Positions 27,812-35,979 of a DNA stretch of 64,000 nucleotides are shown here, in pieces. A program made the position numbers and the translations under genes. This DNA is from Asanoa hainanensis (GTDB lineage Bacteria > Actinomycetota > Actinomycetes > Mycobacteriales > Micromonosporaceae). The stretch is from NCBI RefSeq assembly GCF_900188485.1, contig NZ_FZPH01000003.1, forward strand, positions 62,001 to 126,000, read 5' to 3'. A model generated the notes under the pieces. It had not been told where the DNA came from and made no database searches. It saw only the letters and a program-made list of their open reading frames with translations. The first letter of the stretch is position 1, and each line of letters starts with the position of its first letter.

Positions 27812-28288
27812 ATGGGCCAGGACGCCGCCGCGAAGCACGCTGACGACAACGTCACAGGAGATGTGGGACTGCTCCGCATCGACCACGTCGGGGTGGCGGT
27901 GCCCGACCTTGACGAGGCCGTCGAGTTCTACTCCCGGGTGTTCGGGATGACCTGTGTACACATCGAGGAGAACACCGAACAGGGTGTACGCGAGGCGATG
28001 ATGTCGGTCGGCCCGACCACCGAGGGTGGCTGCGTGCAGCTCCTCGCGCCGCTGTCGCCGGAGTCGGCCATCGCCAAGTTCCTCGACCGGTCCGGGCCGG
28101 GTGTGCAGCAGGTCGCGTACACGGTGCGTGATGTCGAGGTGGCGGCCTCGGTGCTGCGCGACCGCGGCATGCGGCTGCTCTACGAAGCGCCCCGGCGGGG
28201 CACCGCCGGCTCCCGGATCAACTTCGTGCACCCCAAGGACGCCGGCGGCGTGCTGGTCGAGCTCGTCGAGCCGCCCCGGTCCGTTTGA
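27812..28288 (+). CDS. mce: Methylmalonyl-CoA epimerase
   Basis: The enzyme interconverts (S)- and (R)-methylmalonyl-CoA and probably ethylmalonyl-CoA epimers. It is a glyoxalase-fold (VOC) protein of 158 aa. Candidate metal ligands are His25 (RIDHVGVAV), Gln77 (GGCVQLL) and Glu151 (VLVELVE). The fourth ligand, His91 in the Propionibacterium enzyme, is replaced by Gln101 (GVQQVAYTV). I recall the same QQ pair in streptomycete epimerases, so it is probably a lineage trait. The first 18 residues are probably disordered. It starts 6 bases after a -10-like CAGAAT, with no ribosome site, which suggests leaderless translation. Confidence 0.93.
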   Translation: MGQDAAAKHADDNVTGDVGLLRIDHVGVAVPDLDEAVEFYSRVFGMTCVHIEENTEQGVREAMMSVGPTTEGGCVQLLAPLSPESAIAKFLDRSGPGVQQVAYTVRDVEVAASVLRDRGMRLLYEAPRRGTAGSRINFVHPKDAGGVLVELVEPPRSV

Positions 28289-28363
28289 CGAACCGGGTCC
28301 GGGCCGCGGCGGTCGTGCGTAACGTCCGAACCACCAGGTTTGTCGGGGGTTGCGGAGGTTCCG

Positions 28364-29713
28364 GTGCGCGAGATCGTCGAAGCGATCATGGCGGGCGAAG
28401 GCTCCCCTTCGGCTGAGCTGTCCGGGCTGGGGCGGGTGCCGGTGCCGCCGACCTACCGCGGCGTGGTGGTGCGGGCCGACGAGACCGGCATGTTCGAAGG
28501 GCTGGCCACCGGCGACAAGGACCCCCGCAAGTCGCTGCACGTGCAGGAGGTGCCGACTCCGGAGCTGGCGCCGGGCGAGGCGCTGGTCGCGGTGATGGCG
28601 AGCGCCATCAACTACAACACCGTCTGGACCAGCATCTTCGAGCCGGTGCCGACGTTCGCGTTCCTGCGCCGCTACGGCAAGCTCTCGGCGATCACCAAGC
28701 GGCACGAGCTGCCGTACCAGGTGGTGGGTTCGGACGCCGCCGGCGTCGTGCTGCGGGTGGGTGCCGGCGTCTCCAAGTGGCGGCCCGGTGACGAGGTGGT
28801 GGCGCACTGCCTGTCGGTCGAGCTCGAGGAGGCCGACGGCCACGACGACACGATGCTCGACCCGGAGCAGCGGATCTGGGGCTTCGAGACCAACTTCGGC
28901 GGCCTGGCCGAGCTGGCCGTGGTCAAGGCCAACCAGCTCATGCCGAAGCCGCGACACCTCGCCTGGGAAGAGGCCGCCTGCCCGGGGCTGGTGAACTCGA
29001 CCGCGTACCGCCAGCTCGTCTCGCACCACGGCGCGGCGATGAAGCAGGGCGACGTCGTGCTGATCTGGGGCGCCTCCGGCGGGCTCGGCGGGTACGCGAC
29101 CCAGTACGCGCTGAACGGCGGCGCGACCCCGGTCTGCGTGGTGTCCTCGCCGGAGAAGGCCGAGCTGTGCCGGCGGATGGGCGCGGAGCTCGTCATCGAC
29201 CGCGCCGCCGAGGGCTTCCGGTTCTGGTCGGACGAGCACACCCAGGACCCGGGCGAGTGGCGCCGGCTGGGCGAGCTGATCCGGACGCTGACCGGCGGGC
29301 GCGACCCGGACATCGTCTTCGAGCACCCGGGCCGGGAGACCTTCGGAGCCAGCGTGTACGTCGCCCGGCGCGGCGGGACGATCGTCACGTGCGCGTCGAC
29401 GAGTGGTTTCCAACACGAGTTCGACAACCGCTATCTGTGGATGAACCTGAAGCGGATCATCGGCAGCCACTTCGCCAACTATCGCGAGGCGTGGGAAGCG
29501 AATCGACTCATCTCTTCGGCTCGAATCCACCCGACGCTCTCCCGTGTCTATCCGCTGGAGCAGACCGGTCAGGCGACCCTCGACGTACAACGCAACAGGC
29601 ACCAGGGAAAGGTCGGCGTCCGCTGCCTCGCTCCGGCCGAAGGGCTGGGCGTTCGTGATCGTGAGCTGCGCGCACGGCACGAAGAAGAGATCAACAGGTT
29701 CAGAGGCGAATAG
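28364..29713 (+). CDS. ccr: Crotonyl-CoA carboxylase/reductase
   Basis: The enzyme reductively carboxylates crotonyl-CoA with NADPH and CO2 to (2S)-ethylmalonyl-CoA, the key step of the ethylmalonyl-CoA pathway and a source of polyketide extender units. It is a medium-chain dehydrogenase/reductase family member of 449 aa from GTG 28364, chosen because GGAGG lies 5 bases upstream; a TTG at 28340 would add eight residues. Residues of the CO2 pocket known from the Kitasatospora enzyme (Asn81, Phe170, Glu171, His365) all have counterparts at a constant offset: Asn in NYNTVW, Phe-Glu in RIWGFETN and His in IGSHFANY. It is therefore probably a true carboxylase, not just a reductase. It follows the epimerase gene by 75 bp. 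Confidence 0.95.
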   Translation: MREIVEAIMAGEGSPSAELSGLGRVPVPPTYRGVVVRADETGMFEGLATGDKDPRKSLHVQEVPTPELAPGEALVAVMASAINYNTVWTSIFEPVPTFAFLRRYGKLSAITKRHELPYQVVGSDAAGVVLRVGAGVSKWRPGDEVVAHCLSVELEEADGHDDTMLDPEQRIWGFETNFGGLAELAVVKANQLMPKPRHLAWEEAACPGLVNSTAYRQLVSHHGAAMKQGDVVLIWGASGGLGGYATQYALNGGATPVCVVSSPEKAELCRRMGAELVIDRAAEGFRFWSDEHTQDPGEWRRLGELIRTLTGGRDPDIVFEHPGRETFGASVYVARRGGTIVTCASTSGFQHEFDNRYLWMNLKRIIGSHFANYREAWEANRLISSARIHPTLSRVYPLEQTGQATLDVQRNRHQGKVGVRCLAPAEGLGVRDRELRARHEEEINRFRGE

Positions 29714-29851
29714 CCCGACTCGCCGTTTGTCCACGATCGGCGGAATTTCCTATGTCGACGGCCAGGACTGGTAAGATGACCATGCTTTGTCGGGCGACAA
29801 CGGCCGCACCGCCCTTGCGCTGCCCCTGGGTAGGTCTGCCAGGATGTCCCA

Positions 29852-31090
29852 ATGCCCCAGCAGCAGTCCTCCCTTGGCTTCTTCGAGAACGCTAACTCGA
29901 CGGAAGAGTTCACCGTCGCACTGCGCGGCTACGACCGCAGGCAGGTCGACGACACCATCTCGCGTCTCCAGAACCGCCTCGCCGCCGCCGAGAAGGAGCG
30001 CGCCGACGCGGAGCAGAAGACCAACGACGCGCAGCGCCGCCTGCGCCAGGCCGAGCAGCGGCTCGGCGCACTCGAGCAGAAGCTGAACGACACCAACAAG
30101 CAGCTCGAGGAGAACAACCGGCCGACGCTCTCGGGCCTCGGCACCCGGGTCGAGCAGATCCTGCGCCTCGCCGAGGAGCAGGCCAACGACCACCGGGGCG
30201 AGGCCAAGCGCGAGTCCGAGGGCATCCTCTCCGCGGCCCGCCTCGAGGCCCGCGAGATCACCGACAAGGCACGCGCCGAGGCCGCGGCCATGAAGGCCAC
30301 CGCCGAGCGCGAGGCCGGCAGCCTGCGCACCGCCGCCGAGCGCGAGGCCGCCGAGGTCCGGGTGCAGGCCCGCCGCGAGGCCGACACGCTGCGCGCCGAC
30401 GCCGACCGCGAGACCAAGCAGCTGCGCACCGTCACCGCGCACGAGGTCGCCGAGCTGAAGTCGACCGTGGAGCGCGAGGTCGCCACGCTGCGTGCGACCG
30501 CCGAGCGCGAGATCACCCAGCTGCGCGCCAAGGCCGGCCGCGAGGCCGAGGAGAAGCGCGCCGAGGCGACCAAGATGCTCAGCGACGCCCGCGACAAGCG
30601 CGACAAGGACCTCCAGGCCCTCGCGCTCGAGCTCGCCGAGCGTCGCGAGAAGTCCGAGCGGGAAGAGTCGGAGCGGCACGCCGCCCAGGTCGCGCAGACC
30701 CAGAAGCTGGTCGCCGAGGCCGAGGAGCGCGCCCGCGCCGCGGAAGACCGGGCCAAGGAGATCGAGCAGCGCGCCGAGGCGCGTCGCGTCGAGTCCGAGC
30801 GCACCGCCGCCGAGACGGTCGACCGGGCCCGCGCCGCGGCCGACAAGACCCTCAAGGAAGCGCAGTCCGAGGCGCACCGCCACCTCACCGAGGCGCGCAC
30901 CGAGGCCGAGATCACCACGAACACGGCCCGGCGCGAGGTCGAAGACCTCACCCGCCAGAAGGACGCGGTCACCGCGCAGCTCGGCCAGATGCTGTCGGGC
31001 CTCGCGGGCATCGTCCCCACGGTGGCGGCGCCCAAGCAGGAGACCAAGAAGGACAAGGACGCCGAGGACAAGTCGGCGGCCACCGCCTGA
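29852..31090 (+). CDS. DivIVA-like long coiled-coil protein (first of a pair)
   Basis: The product is 412 aa. The N-terminus has FTVALRGYDRRQVDDTISRLQ at about 20-40, the short motif found in DivIVA/GpsB-type and actinobacterial polarity coiled-coil proteins. The rest, to about residue 385, is a nearly unbroken coiled coil rich in Ala, Glu and Arg (repeats such as ATAEREAGSLRTAAEREAAEV). It ends in a Lys/Asp-rich tail. Streptomyces relatives such as Scy and FilP organise polar growth and cytoskeletal structures, so a cytoplasmic scaffold role is a reasonable inference. It is followed by a perfect terminator hairpin and then a paralogue. An ATG 3 codons earlier in another frame is not relevant. 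Confidence 0.85.
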   Translation: MPQQQSSLGFFENANSTEEFTVALRGYDRRQVDDTISRLQNRLAAAEKERADAEQKTNDAQRRLRQAEQRLGALEQKLNDTNKQLEENNRPTLSGLGTRVEQILRLAEEQANDHRGEAKRESEGILSAARLEAREITDKARAEAAAMKATAEREAGSLRTAAEREAAEVRVQARREADTLRADADRETKQLRTVTAHEVAELKSTVEREVATLRATAEREITQLRAKAGREAEEKRAEATKMLSDARDKRDKDLQALALELAERREKSEREESERHAAQVAQTQKLVAEAEERARAAEDRAKEIEQRAEARRVESERTAAETVDRARAAADKTLKEAQSEAHRHLTEARTEAEITTNTARREVEDLTRQKDAVTAQLGQMLSGLAGIVPTVAAPKQETKKDKDAEDKSAATA

Positions 31091-31119
31091 CCCCGCCGCT
31101 GGGGCTAACGGCTGGCATC

Positions 31120-31155
31120 GACAGGCCGCACCGCGAGTTCGCGGTGCGGCCTGTC
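31120..31155 (+). terminator. Strong intrinsic-type terminator hairpin
   Basis: GACAGGCCGCACCGCG (31120-31135) pairs perfectly over 16 bp with 31140-31155 around the loop AGTT. It lies 29 bases after the first coiled-coil gene and is the best terminator in the window. No T-run follows. Confidence 0.85.
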
Positions 31156-31274
31156 GCCGTCTGAGCGCTCGGCTAGAATTGGTCTACTCCCCTCAATTCG
31201 GCAGCAACAGTCGCACGTCCCGCCATGCGGTGTGTATCGGAGCGCTACGGGACGGCGCATGTGAGGATGTGACC

Positions 31275-32504
31275 ATGTCCAACGGCGCGGAACTGTTCGC
31301 TCTGGGCGGCGACAACTCCCCCCACTTCGAGTCCGCGCTGCGCGGTTACGACCGTCGCCAGGTCGACCGCTACGTCAGCTCGGCCGAGCAGGAGATCGCC
31401 GCCCTCCTCGCGGAACGCGAAGACCACTTCGGCCAGATCCACACGCTCTCGGCGCAGGTCGAGCAGCTCCAGGTCGAGCTGGCCGCGGTGCGCCGGGAGG
31501 CAGCGAGCATCGACGTCGTGCGGTTCCGCCACCTCGGCCCCCGCGTCGAGCAGATCCTCGCGCTCGCCGAGGAGCAGGCCGACGACATCCGCGCCGACGC
31601 GCACCGCTCGGTCCAGTCGCAGCGCGACCAGGCCGACAACATCATCGACGAGGCCCGCGGGCACGCCGCCTCGGCGATCCGCGACTTCGAGCTCGCCCTG
31701 GCCGCCCGGCGCGCCGACGAGGAGCGGGTCGACGTCGCCCGCCGGGCCGAGGTCGAGCAGCGGTTGGCCGCGACCGAGCGGGAGCTCGGCGAGAAGCGCG
31801 CCACCGCCGACCGCGAGGTCACCGCGCTGCGTGCCGAGACCGAGCGGTTCGTCACCGAGCGGCGCGCGGAGACCGAGCAGTTCGTCACGGCGCAGCGCGT
31901 CGAGACCGAGCAGTTCGTGACCGCGCGGCGAGCGGCGGTCGAGCAGGAGACGGCCGACCAACGGGCCGCGCTGGAGCGCGCGAGCGCCGAGCAGCGCGCG
32001 GCGCTGGAGCAGTCGGCGGCGGCGGGCCGGGCCGCGATCGAGCAGGAGCTCGGTCAGCACCGCACGACGCTGGAGCAGCAGATCGCCGAGCGGCAGCGCT
32101 CCGCCGAGCAGGACTACGCCGAGCGCAGCAGCGCCGCCGACCGGGAGCTGACCCAGTGGCGCACCGGCATCGAGCAGCAGGTCACCGCTGCGCGCGTCGA
32201 GGCCGAGCGCTACGCGGGCGAGCTGCGCAAGCAGGCCGAGGAGCACGCCGCCGCGATCCGCAGGCAGGCCGAGGAAGAGTCCGAGCGGTTGGCCACCACC
32301 CAGCACGAGACGGAGTCGGCCCGCAAGCAGCTCGCCGAGGCCCAGGCCGAACTGGCCAAGGCACACCAGGCGCTGGCCGACGCGCGTGCGGCCGCGGTCG
32401 CACCGGCCCCGGATGCGGAGCCGGCAGCGGCCGAGCCCACCAAGGAAGCGGTCGCCGCCAACGGCAACGGGAAGGTCGACGCGGCGACGCTCAGCGCCGA
32501 CTAA
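31275..32504 (+). CDS. DivIVA-like long coiled-coil protein (second of a pair)
   Basis: This 409-aa product starts at ATG 31275. Residues 17-40 (HFESALRGYDRRQVDRYVSS) repeat the DivIVA-like motif of the preceding gene, and LGPRVEQILALAEEQADDIR parallels LGTRVEQILRLAEEQANDHR there. The two genes are therefore diverged paralogues. A long coiled coil follows, with a striking short-period region around residues 195-230 (ETERFVTERRAETEQFVTAQ and similar units), and then an Ala/Pro-rich tail. The strong terminator between the pair implies separate promoters. A role as a cytoskeletal or polar-growth scaffold is inferred from the family only. Confidence 0.85.
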   Translation: MSNGAELFALGGDNSPHFESALRGYDRRQVDRYVSSAEQEIAALLAEREDHFGQIHTLSAQVEQLQVELAAVRREAASIDVVRFRHLGPRVEQILALAEEQADDIRADAHRSVQSQRDQADNIIDEARGHAASAIRDFELALAARRADEERVDVARRAEVEQRLAATERELGEKRATADREVTALRAETERFVTERRAETEQFVTAQRVETEQFVTARRAAVEQETADQRAALERASAEQRAALEQSAAAGRAAIEQELGQHRTTLEQQIAERQRSAEQDYAERSSAADRELTQWRTGIEQQVTAARVEAERYAGELRKQAEEHAAAIRRQAEEESERLATTQHETESARKQLAEAQAELAKAHQALADARAAAVAPAPDAEPAAAEPTKEAVAANGNGKVDAATLSAD

Positions 32505-32556
32505 CTGGCCACGATCACGACGCCTGGCGTCCATTTCGCGTACCTAACATGCGGGT

Positions 32557-32579
32557 TGTCCATGGACATCCATGCATGG
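32557..32579 (+). promoter_or_regulatory. Two adjacent perfect palindromes upstream of the secreted phosphoesterase
   Basis: TGTCCATGGACA (32557-32568) and CCATGCATGG (32570-32579) are both perfect palindromes and are separated by one base. They end at the ribosome site of the phosphoesterase gene (ATG 32591). The placement fits an operator that blocks translation initiation or transcription. The regulator is unknown. Confidence 0.4.
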
Positions 32580-32590
32580 AGGAACCGACA

Positions 32591-33937
32591 ATGCGGGTCA
32601 GTAGGACCAGGCTGGCGCTCGCGGTGGTCATCGCCGGCGCCCTGTCGACGGCGGTTGTCGCCCCGGCCGCACACGCGGCCGAACCGTCGCAGTTCACCGT
32701 CGTCAACGGCGCGCTGCGCGCCGCGACCGGCACGCCCAAGCCGGCATCCGGCGTGCACGCCTCGCTGTGGGGCAACTCGAGCTACGCGACCACCACGATC
32801 ACCGGCGGCGGCCGGGTGCAGATCGGCGCGATCGGCGACAACTGCGAGGGCTGGCCGACGGTGGAGCTCATCGTCGACGGCGTCGTGGCGGGCCGGACGA
32901 CGATCGTCAGCGCCACGCAGTACGGCACGTACCCGGTCGGCCCGACGCTGGCCGCCGGAACGCACAGCGTCAAGATCCAGTTTGTCAACGACTTCAACTC
33001 GACGGCCTGTGACCGGAACGTGCACATCGCGTACGCGAAGATGTCCGGCGCCGTCGCGGACACCAAGTTCAGCTTCGCGGTCATGCCGGACACGCAGCAG
33101 GAGGTGCTGAACGCGTCCGACACCCGGTTCCTGAACCGGACCAACTGGCTGGTCGGCAACAGGTCCGCGCTCGACCTGCGGTTCGTCACGTCGTCCGGCG
33201 ACGTGGTCAACTGGGACACGCCCGACCACTCCCAGTACGTGATCGCCCGCAACGCGATGCGCCCGCTGGAGACCGCTCGCATCCCGTACTCGCTCGCGAT
33301 CGGCAACCACGACACCCAGGCGACCGGCGTCGGCGGCTCGGCCCGCGACCCCGCACACACCCGGGAGCTCGTCCGCGACACCACGGTGTTCAACCAGTAC
33401 TTCACGGCCGGCCAGTACGGCGCCGTCCGCGGCCAGTTCGAGCCCGGCAAGGTCGACAACTCGTACTCCACCTTCGAGGGCGGCGGCGCCCAGTGGCTGG
33501 TGCTGACCCTGGAGCTGTGGCCGCGGGTCGAGGCGGTCAACTGGGCCAAGAGCGTCGTCGCGGCCAACCCGCACAGCAACGTCATCGTGGTCACGCACGA
33601 CTACATCGACGGCAACGGCAACATCGAGCAGAGCGCGTCGTACGGGGCGACCAGCCCGCAGTACCTCTACGACAACCTGATCAAGCAGTACGCCAACATC
33701 CAGTTCGTCTTCTCCGGGCACGTCGGGATCGCCGGCAACCGCGTCGACACCGGCGTTCACGGGAACAAGATCTATTCGTTCCTGCAGACGTTCCACTCGA
33801 ACACCACCAACCCGGTGCGGCTGGTCGAGATCGACACGGCCTCCGAGTCGCTGCACACCTGGATCTACGGCCCGTACACCAACCAGACCTTCACGGAGTA
33901 CGACAGGACCATCTCGGGTATCGGCGTCGTGCGCTGA
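32591..33937 (+). CDS. Secreted metallophosphoesterase with N-terminal carbohydrate-binding-like module
   Basis: The product is 448 aa. A Sec signal peptide (RLALAVVIAGALSTAVVAPAAHA) ends with AHA-A near residue 29. Residues about 33-150 form a beta-rich module resembling the CBM36/CBM60 type xylan-binding fold (NNxx-ATTTITGGGRVQIGA, then GWPTVELIVDGV and LAAGTHSVKIQF). The C-terminal about 290 residues are a calcineurin-like phosphoesterase, with metal-binding motifs MPDTQ, SSGDVVNW, GNHDT, VTHDY and FSGHVG. It probably hydrolyses a phosphomonoester or diester outside the cell, perhaps bound to polysaccharide. GGAGGAA lies 8 bases before the ATG. The longer upstream frame overlaps the previous gene and is a shadow. 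Confidence 0.9.
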   Translation: MRVSRTRLALAVVIAGALSTAVVAPAAHAAEPSQFTVVNGALRAATGTPKPASGVHASLWGNSSYATTTITGGGRVQIGAIGDNCEGWPTVELIVDGVVAGRTTIVSATQYGTYPVGPTLAAGTHSVKIQFVNDFNSTACDRNVHIAYAKMSGAVADTKFSFAVMPDTQQEVLNASDTRFLNRTNWLVGNRSALDLRFVTSSGDVVNWDTPDHSQYVIARNAMRPLETARIPYSLAIGNHDTQATGVGGSARDPAHTRELVRDTTVFNQYFTAGQYGAVRGQFEPGKVDNSYSTFEGGGAQWLVLTLELWPRVEAVNWAKSVVAANPHSNVIVVTHDYIDGNGNIEQSASYGATSPQYLYDNLIKQYANIQFVFSGHVGIAGNRVDTGVHGNKIYSFLQTFHSNTTNPVRLVEIDTASESLHTWIYGPYTNQTFTEYDRTISGIGVVR

Positions 33938-33947
33938 GCCTCGGGTT

Positions 33948-33979
33948 CCGGTGCGGCGGCCTCGCGGCTGTCGCACCGG
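33948..33979 (+). terminator. Candidate terminator after the phosphoesterase gene
   Basis: CCGGTGCG (33948-33955) pairs with CGCACCGG (33972-33979). The 16-base loop can form an inner GCC/GGC stem, and TCTTGT follows the hairpin. It lies 11 bases after the stop codon. Confidence 0.5.
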
Positions 33980-34023
33980 TCTTGTAACGTGCCGAGCCTG
34001 GATGGGTAGAAGGGGGAGCCACG

Positions 34024-35160
34024 GTGAGCGTCGACGATCCGGCCCCGGTGGCTGACGAACAGGCGACCAAGGACGAGCCGGTTCCCAAGCCGCGCTCCGC
34101 GGAGACCGACGACCTGCCCTTCGGCAAGCCCGGCCGGCCGTTCCGGCGCAGCCCCTTCTCGATCGGCTTCGCGGGCGGGCTGGGCCTGGTCCTGGCATAT
34201 GCCACGTATCTGGCCGCGCGCAACGCGCTCGGCATCCTCGTGCTCATCTTCATCGCGCTGTTCCTGGCCATCGGGCTCAACCCGGCGGTGGTCCGGCTGC
34301 GCCGGATCGGCGTGCCGCGTGGCGGAGCCGTGGCGATCGTCGCGCTCGCCCTCGTGCTCGTGCTGGCCGGTGCGATCGGTGCGCTGGTGCCGCCGCTGGT
34401 CACCCAGGTGGGCGATTTCATCACGGCGGCGCCGGGTTACATCGAGGCGCTGCAGCGCAACGACACCATCAACGACCTGGTCGGCCAGTTCGACCTCGTC
34501 GACCGGGCCAAGTCGCTGGCCAGCCCGGAGACGCTGAGCCGGGCGCTGGGCGGCGTCTTCGGCGGAGCCAAGCTGCTCTTCGGCACCATCTTCCAGGTGC
34601 TCACCGTGCTGGTGCTGACCATCTACTTCATGGCGTCCTTCGACAAGATGAAGAGCGCCGCGTACGGTCTGGTGCCGGCCTCCCGCCGCGAGCGGGTCCG
34701 GCTGCTCTCCGACGAGATCCTGGCCAAGGTCGGCGCCTACATCGTGGGCGCCCTGGCGATCGCGGTGCTGGCCGGCATCAGCGCGTTCGTGTTCTCGATG
34801 ATCGTCGGCTTGGCCTACCCGTTCGCCCTCGCCGTCGTCGTCGCCGTCTGCGACCTGATCCCCCAGATCGGCGCCACCATCGGCGCGGTGATCGTCACCA
34901 TCGTCGCCTTCGCCGACTCCCTGACGGTCGGCATCGCGGCCGCGGTGTTCTTCATCGTCTACCAGCAGATCGAGAACTACCTGATCTACCCAAAGGTGAT
35001 GCGCAAGTCGGTCAAGGTCAGCGACGTGGCCGCGATCGTGGCGGCCCTGGTCGGCGTCGGGTTGTTCGGCGTCCTCGGCGCTCTGGTCGCGATCCCGGCG
35101 GTGGCCGCCCTCCAACTCATCGTCCGCGAGGTGGTCATGCCCCGCCAGGAGGCGCGGTGA
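34024..35160 (+). CDS. AI-2E family (YdiK/PerM-like) membrane transporter
   Basis: This 378-aa membrane protein of the TqsA/AI-2E exporter superfamily starts with GTG; AAGGGGGA lies 6 bases upstream. It has a charged cytoplasmic N-terminus of about 45 residues, then an estimated seven or eight transmembrane helices arranged as paired groups (for example VLAYATYLAARNALGILVLIF and TVGIAAAVFFIVYQQIENY). The family signature region DLIPQIGATIGAVIV and the QQIENYLIYPKVM motif are clear. Members have been linked to autoinducer-2 export or Na+/H+ antiport, but the substrate of actinobacterial proteins is generally unknown. It is a single gene, convergent with urtE. Confidence 0.88.
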   Translation: MSVDDPAPVADEQATKDEPVPKPRSAETDDLPFGKPGRPFRRSPFSIGFAGGLGLVLAYATYLAARNALGILVLIFIALFLAIGLNPAVVRLRRIGVPRGGAVAIVALALVLVLAGAIGALVPPLVTQVGDFITAAPGYIEALQRNDTINDLVGQFDLVDRAKSLASPETLSRALGGVFGGAKLLFGTIFQVLTVLVLTIYFMASFDKMKSAAYGLVPASRRERVRLLSDEILAKVGAYIVGALAIAVLAGISAFVFSMIVGLAYPFALAVVVAVCDLIPQIGATIGAVIVTIVAFADSLTVGIAAAVFFIVYQQIENYLIYPKVMRKSVKVSDVAAIVAALVGVGLFGVLGALVAIPAVAALQLIVREVVMPRQEAR

Positions 35161-35226
35161 CCGGTTCGACCGCGCTCGCTCCCCTGATCCCTTCCCCGGG
35201 CGACGAGCCGGGGCCGGCCGCGGTCG

Positions 35227-35270
35227 GCCTCAGCGCGCCTGCCGGGCAGGCGGGCGTGCGGGTCTGAGGC
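35227..35270. terminator. Nested hairpin between convergent genes, candidate bidirectional terminator
   Basis: GCCTCAG (35227-35233) pairs with CTGAGGC (35264-35270). Inside that, GCCTGC (35237-35242) pairs with GCAGGC (35246-35251). It lies between the AI-2E gene and the end of urtE. Confidence 0.45.
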
Positions 35271-35283
35271 GCTCCTGACCGCC

Positions 35284-35979
35284 TCAGACCGCCAAGGCCG
35301 CGCGTACGGTCGCCTCCGCCTCCTGGCCGCCGGCGCCCTGGGAGGTGACGCGGCCCGACTCGAGAACGTAGTAGCGGTCGGCGGCCCGCACCGCGAAGCC
35401 GATGTGCTGCTCGACCAGCAGGAACGAGATCCCCCTGGCCCGGCTGATCTCGAGGATGGCGCGCTCGATCTCGGCCACCACCGAAGGCTGGATGCCCTCG
35501 GTCGGCTCGTCGAGCAGCAGCAGCCGCGGTGCGGTGATCAACGCCCGGGCGATGGCGAGCTGCTGGCGCTGGCCGCCGGACAGCAACCCCGCCCGCCGCG
35601 ACATCAGCGGACCCAGCGCCGGGAACAGGTCGATCGCTTCGGCCATCGCGTCGGCGCCGGCGCGCCGGGTGTCGGCGACCAACCGCAGGTTCTCCGCCGT
35701 GGTCAGGTGCGGGAAGCACTGCTGGCCCTGCGGCACGTAGCCCATGCCCCGGGCCACCCGCTCGTGCGGCGCGAGCCGGGTCACGTCGGCGCCGGCGAAA
35801 CTCACCGTGCCGGCACGTGGCCGCAGCAGCCCGATCGCCGTACGCAGCAGCGTGCTCTTGCCCGCACCGTTGTGCCCGAGCAGGGCCGAGATCCGCCCGT
35901 CCGGCACCTCCAGCGACACTCCATGTAGGACAGCCGTCCGGCCGTACCCGGAGGCGAGGTCCGTCAGGGACAGCATCAT
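35284..35979 (-). CDS. urtE: Urea ABC transporter ATPase UrtE
   Basis: The second ATP-binding subunit (231 aa) of a high-affinity urea (or short-chain amide) importer. Walker A is GHNGAGKST, the signature LSGGQRQQ and Walker B LLLLDEPTEG, followed by IQPSVVAEIE; the EG-IQPS pattern is typical of LivF/UrtE. The ATG at 35979 overlaps the urtD stop (ATGA). An in-frame ATG at 35976 is the alternative. It is the last gene of urtABCDE. Confidence 0.9.
   Translation of the reverse strand: MMLSLTDLASGYGRTAVLHGVSLEVPDGRISALLGHNGAGKSTLLRTAIGLLRPRAGTVSFAGADVTRLAPHERVARGMGYVPQGQQCFPHLTTAENLRLVADTRRAGADAMAEAIDLFPALGPLMSRRAGLLSGGQRQQLAIARALITAPRLLLLDEPTEGIQPSVVAEIERAILEISRARGISFLLVEQHIGFAVRAADRYYVLESGRVTSQGAGGQEAEATVRAALAV

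Noticed and set aside
28300-28335. A fourth copy of the acyl-CoA motif upstream of ccr
   Set aside because: CGTAACGTCCGAAC shares only about half of the positions with CTTAGCGATCGTTC and lacks the GATC core.
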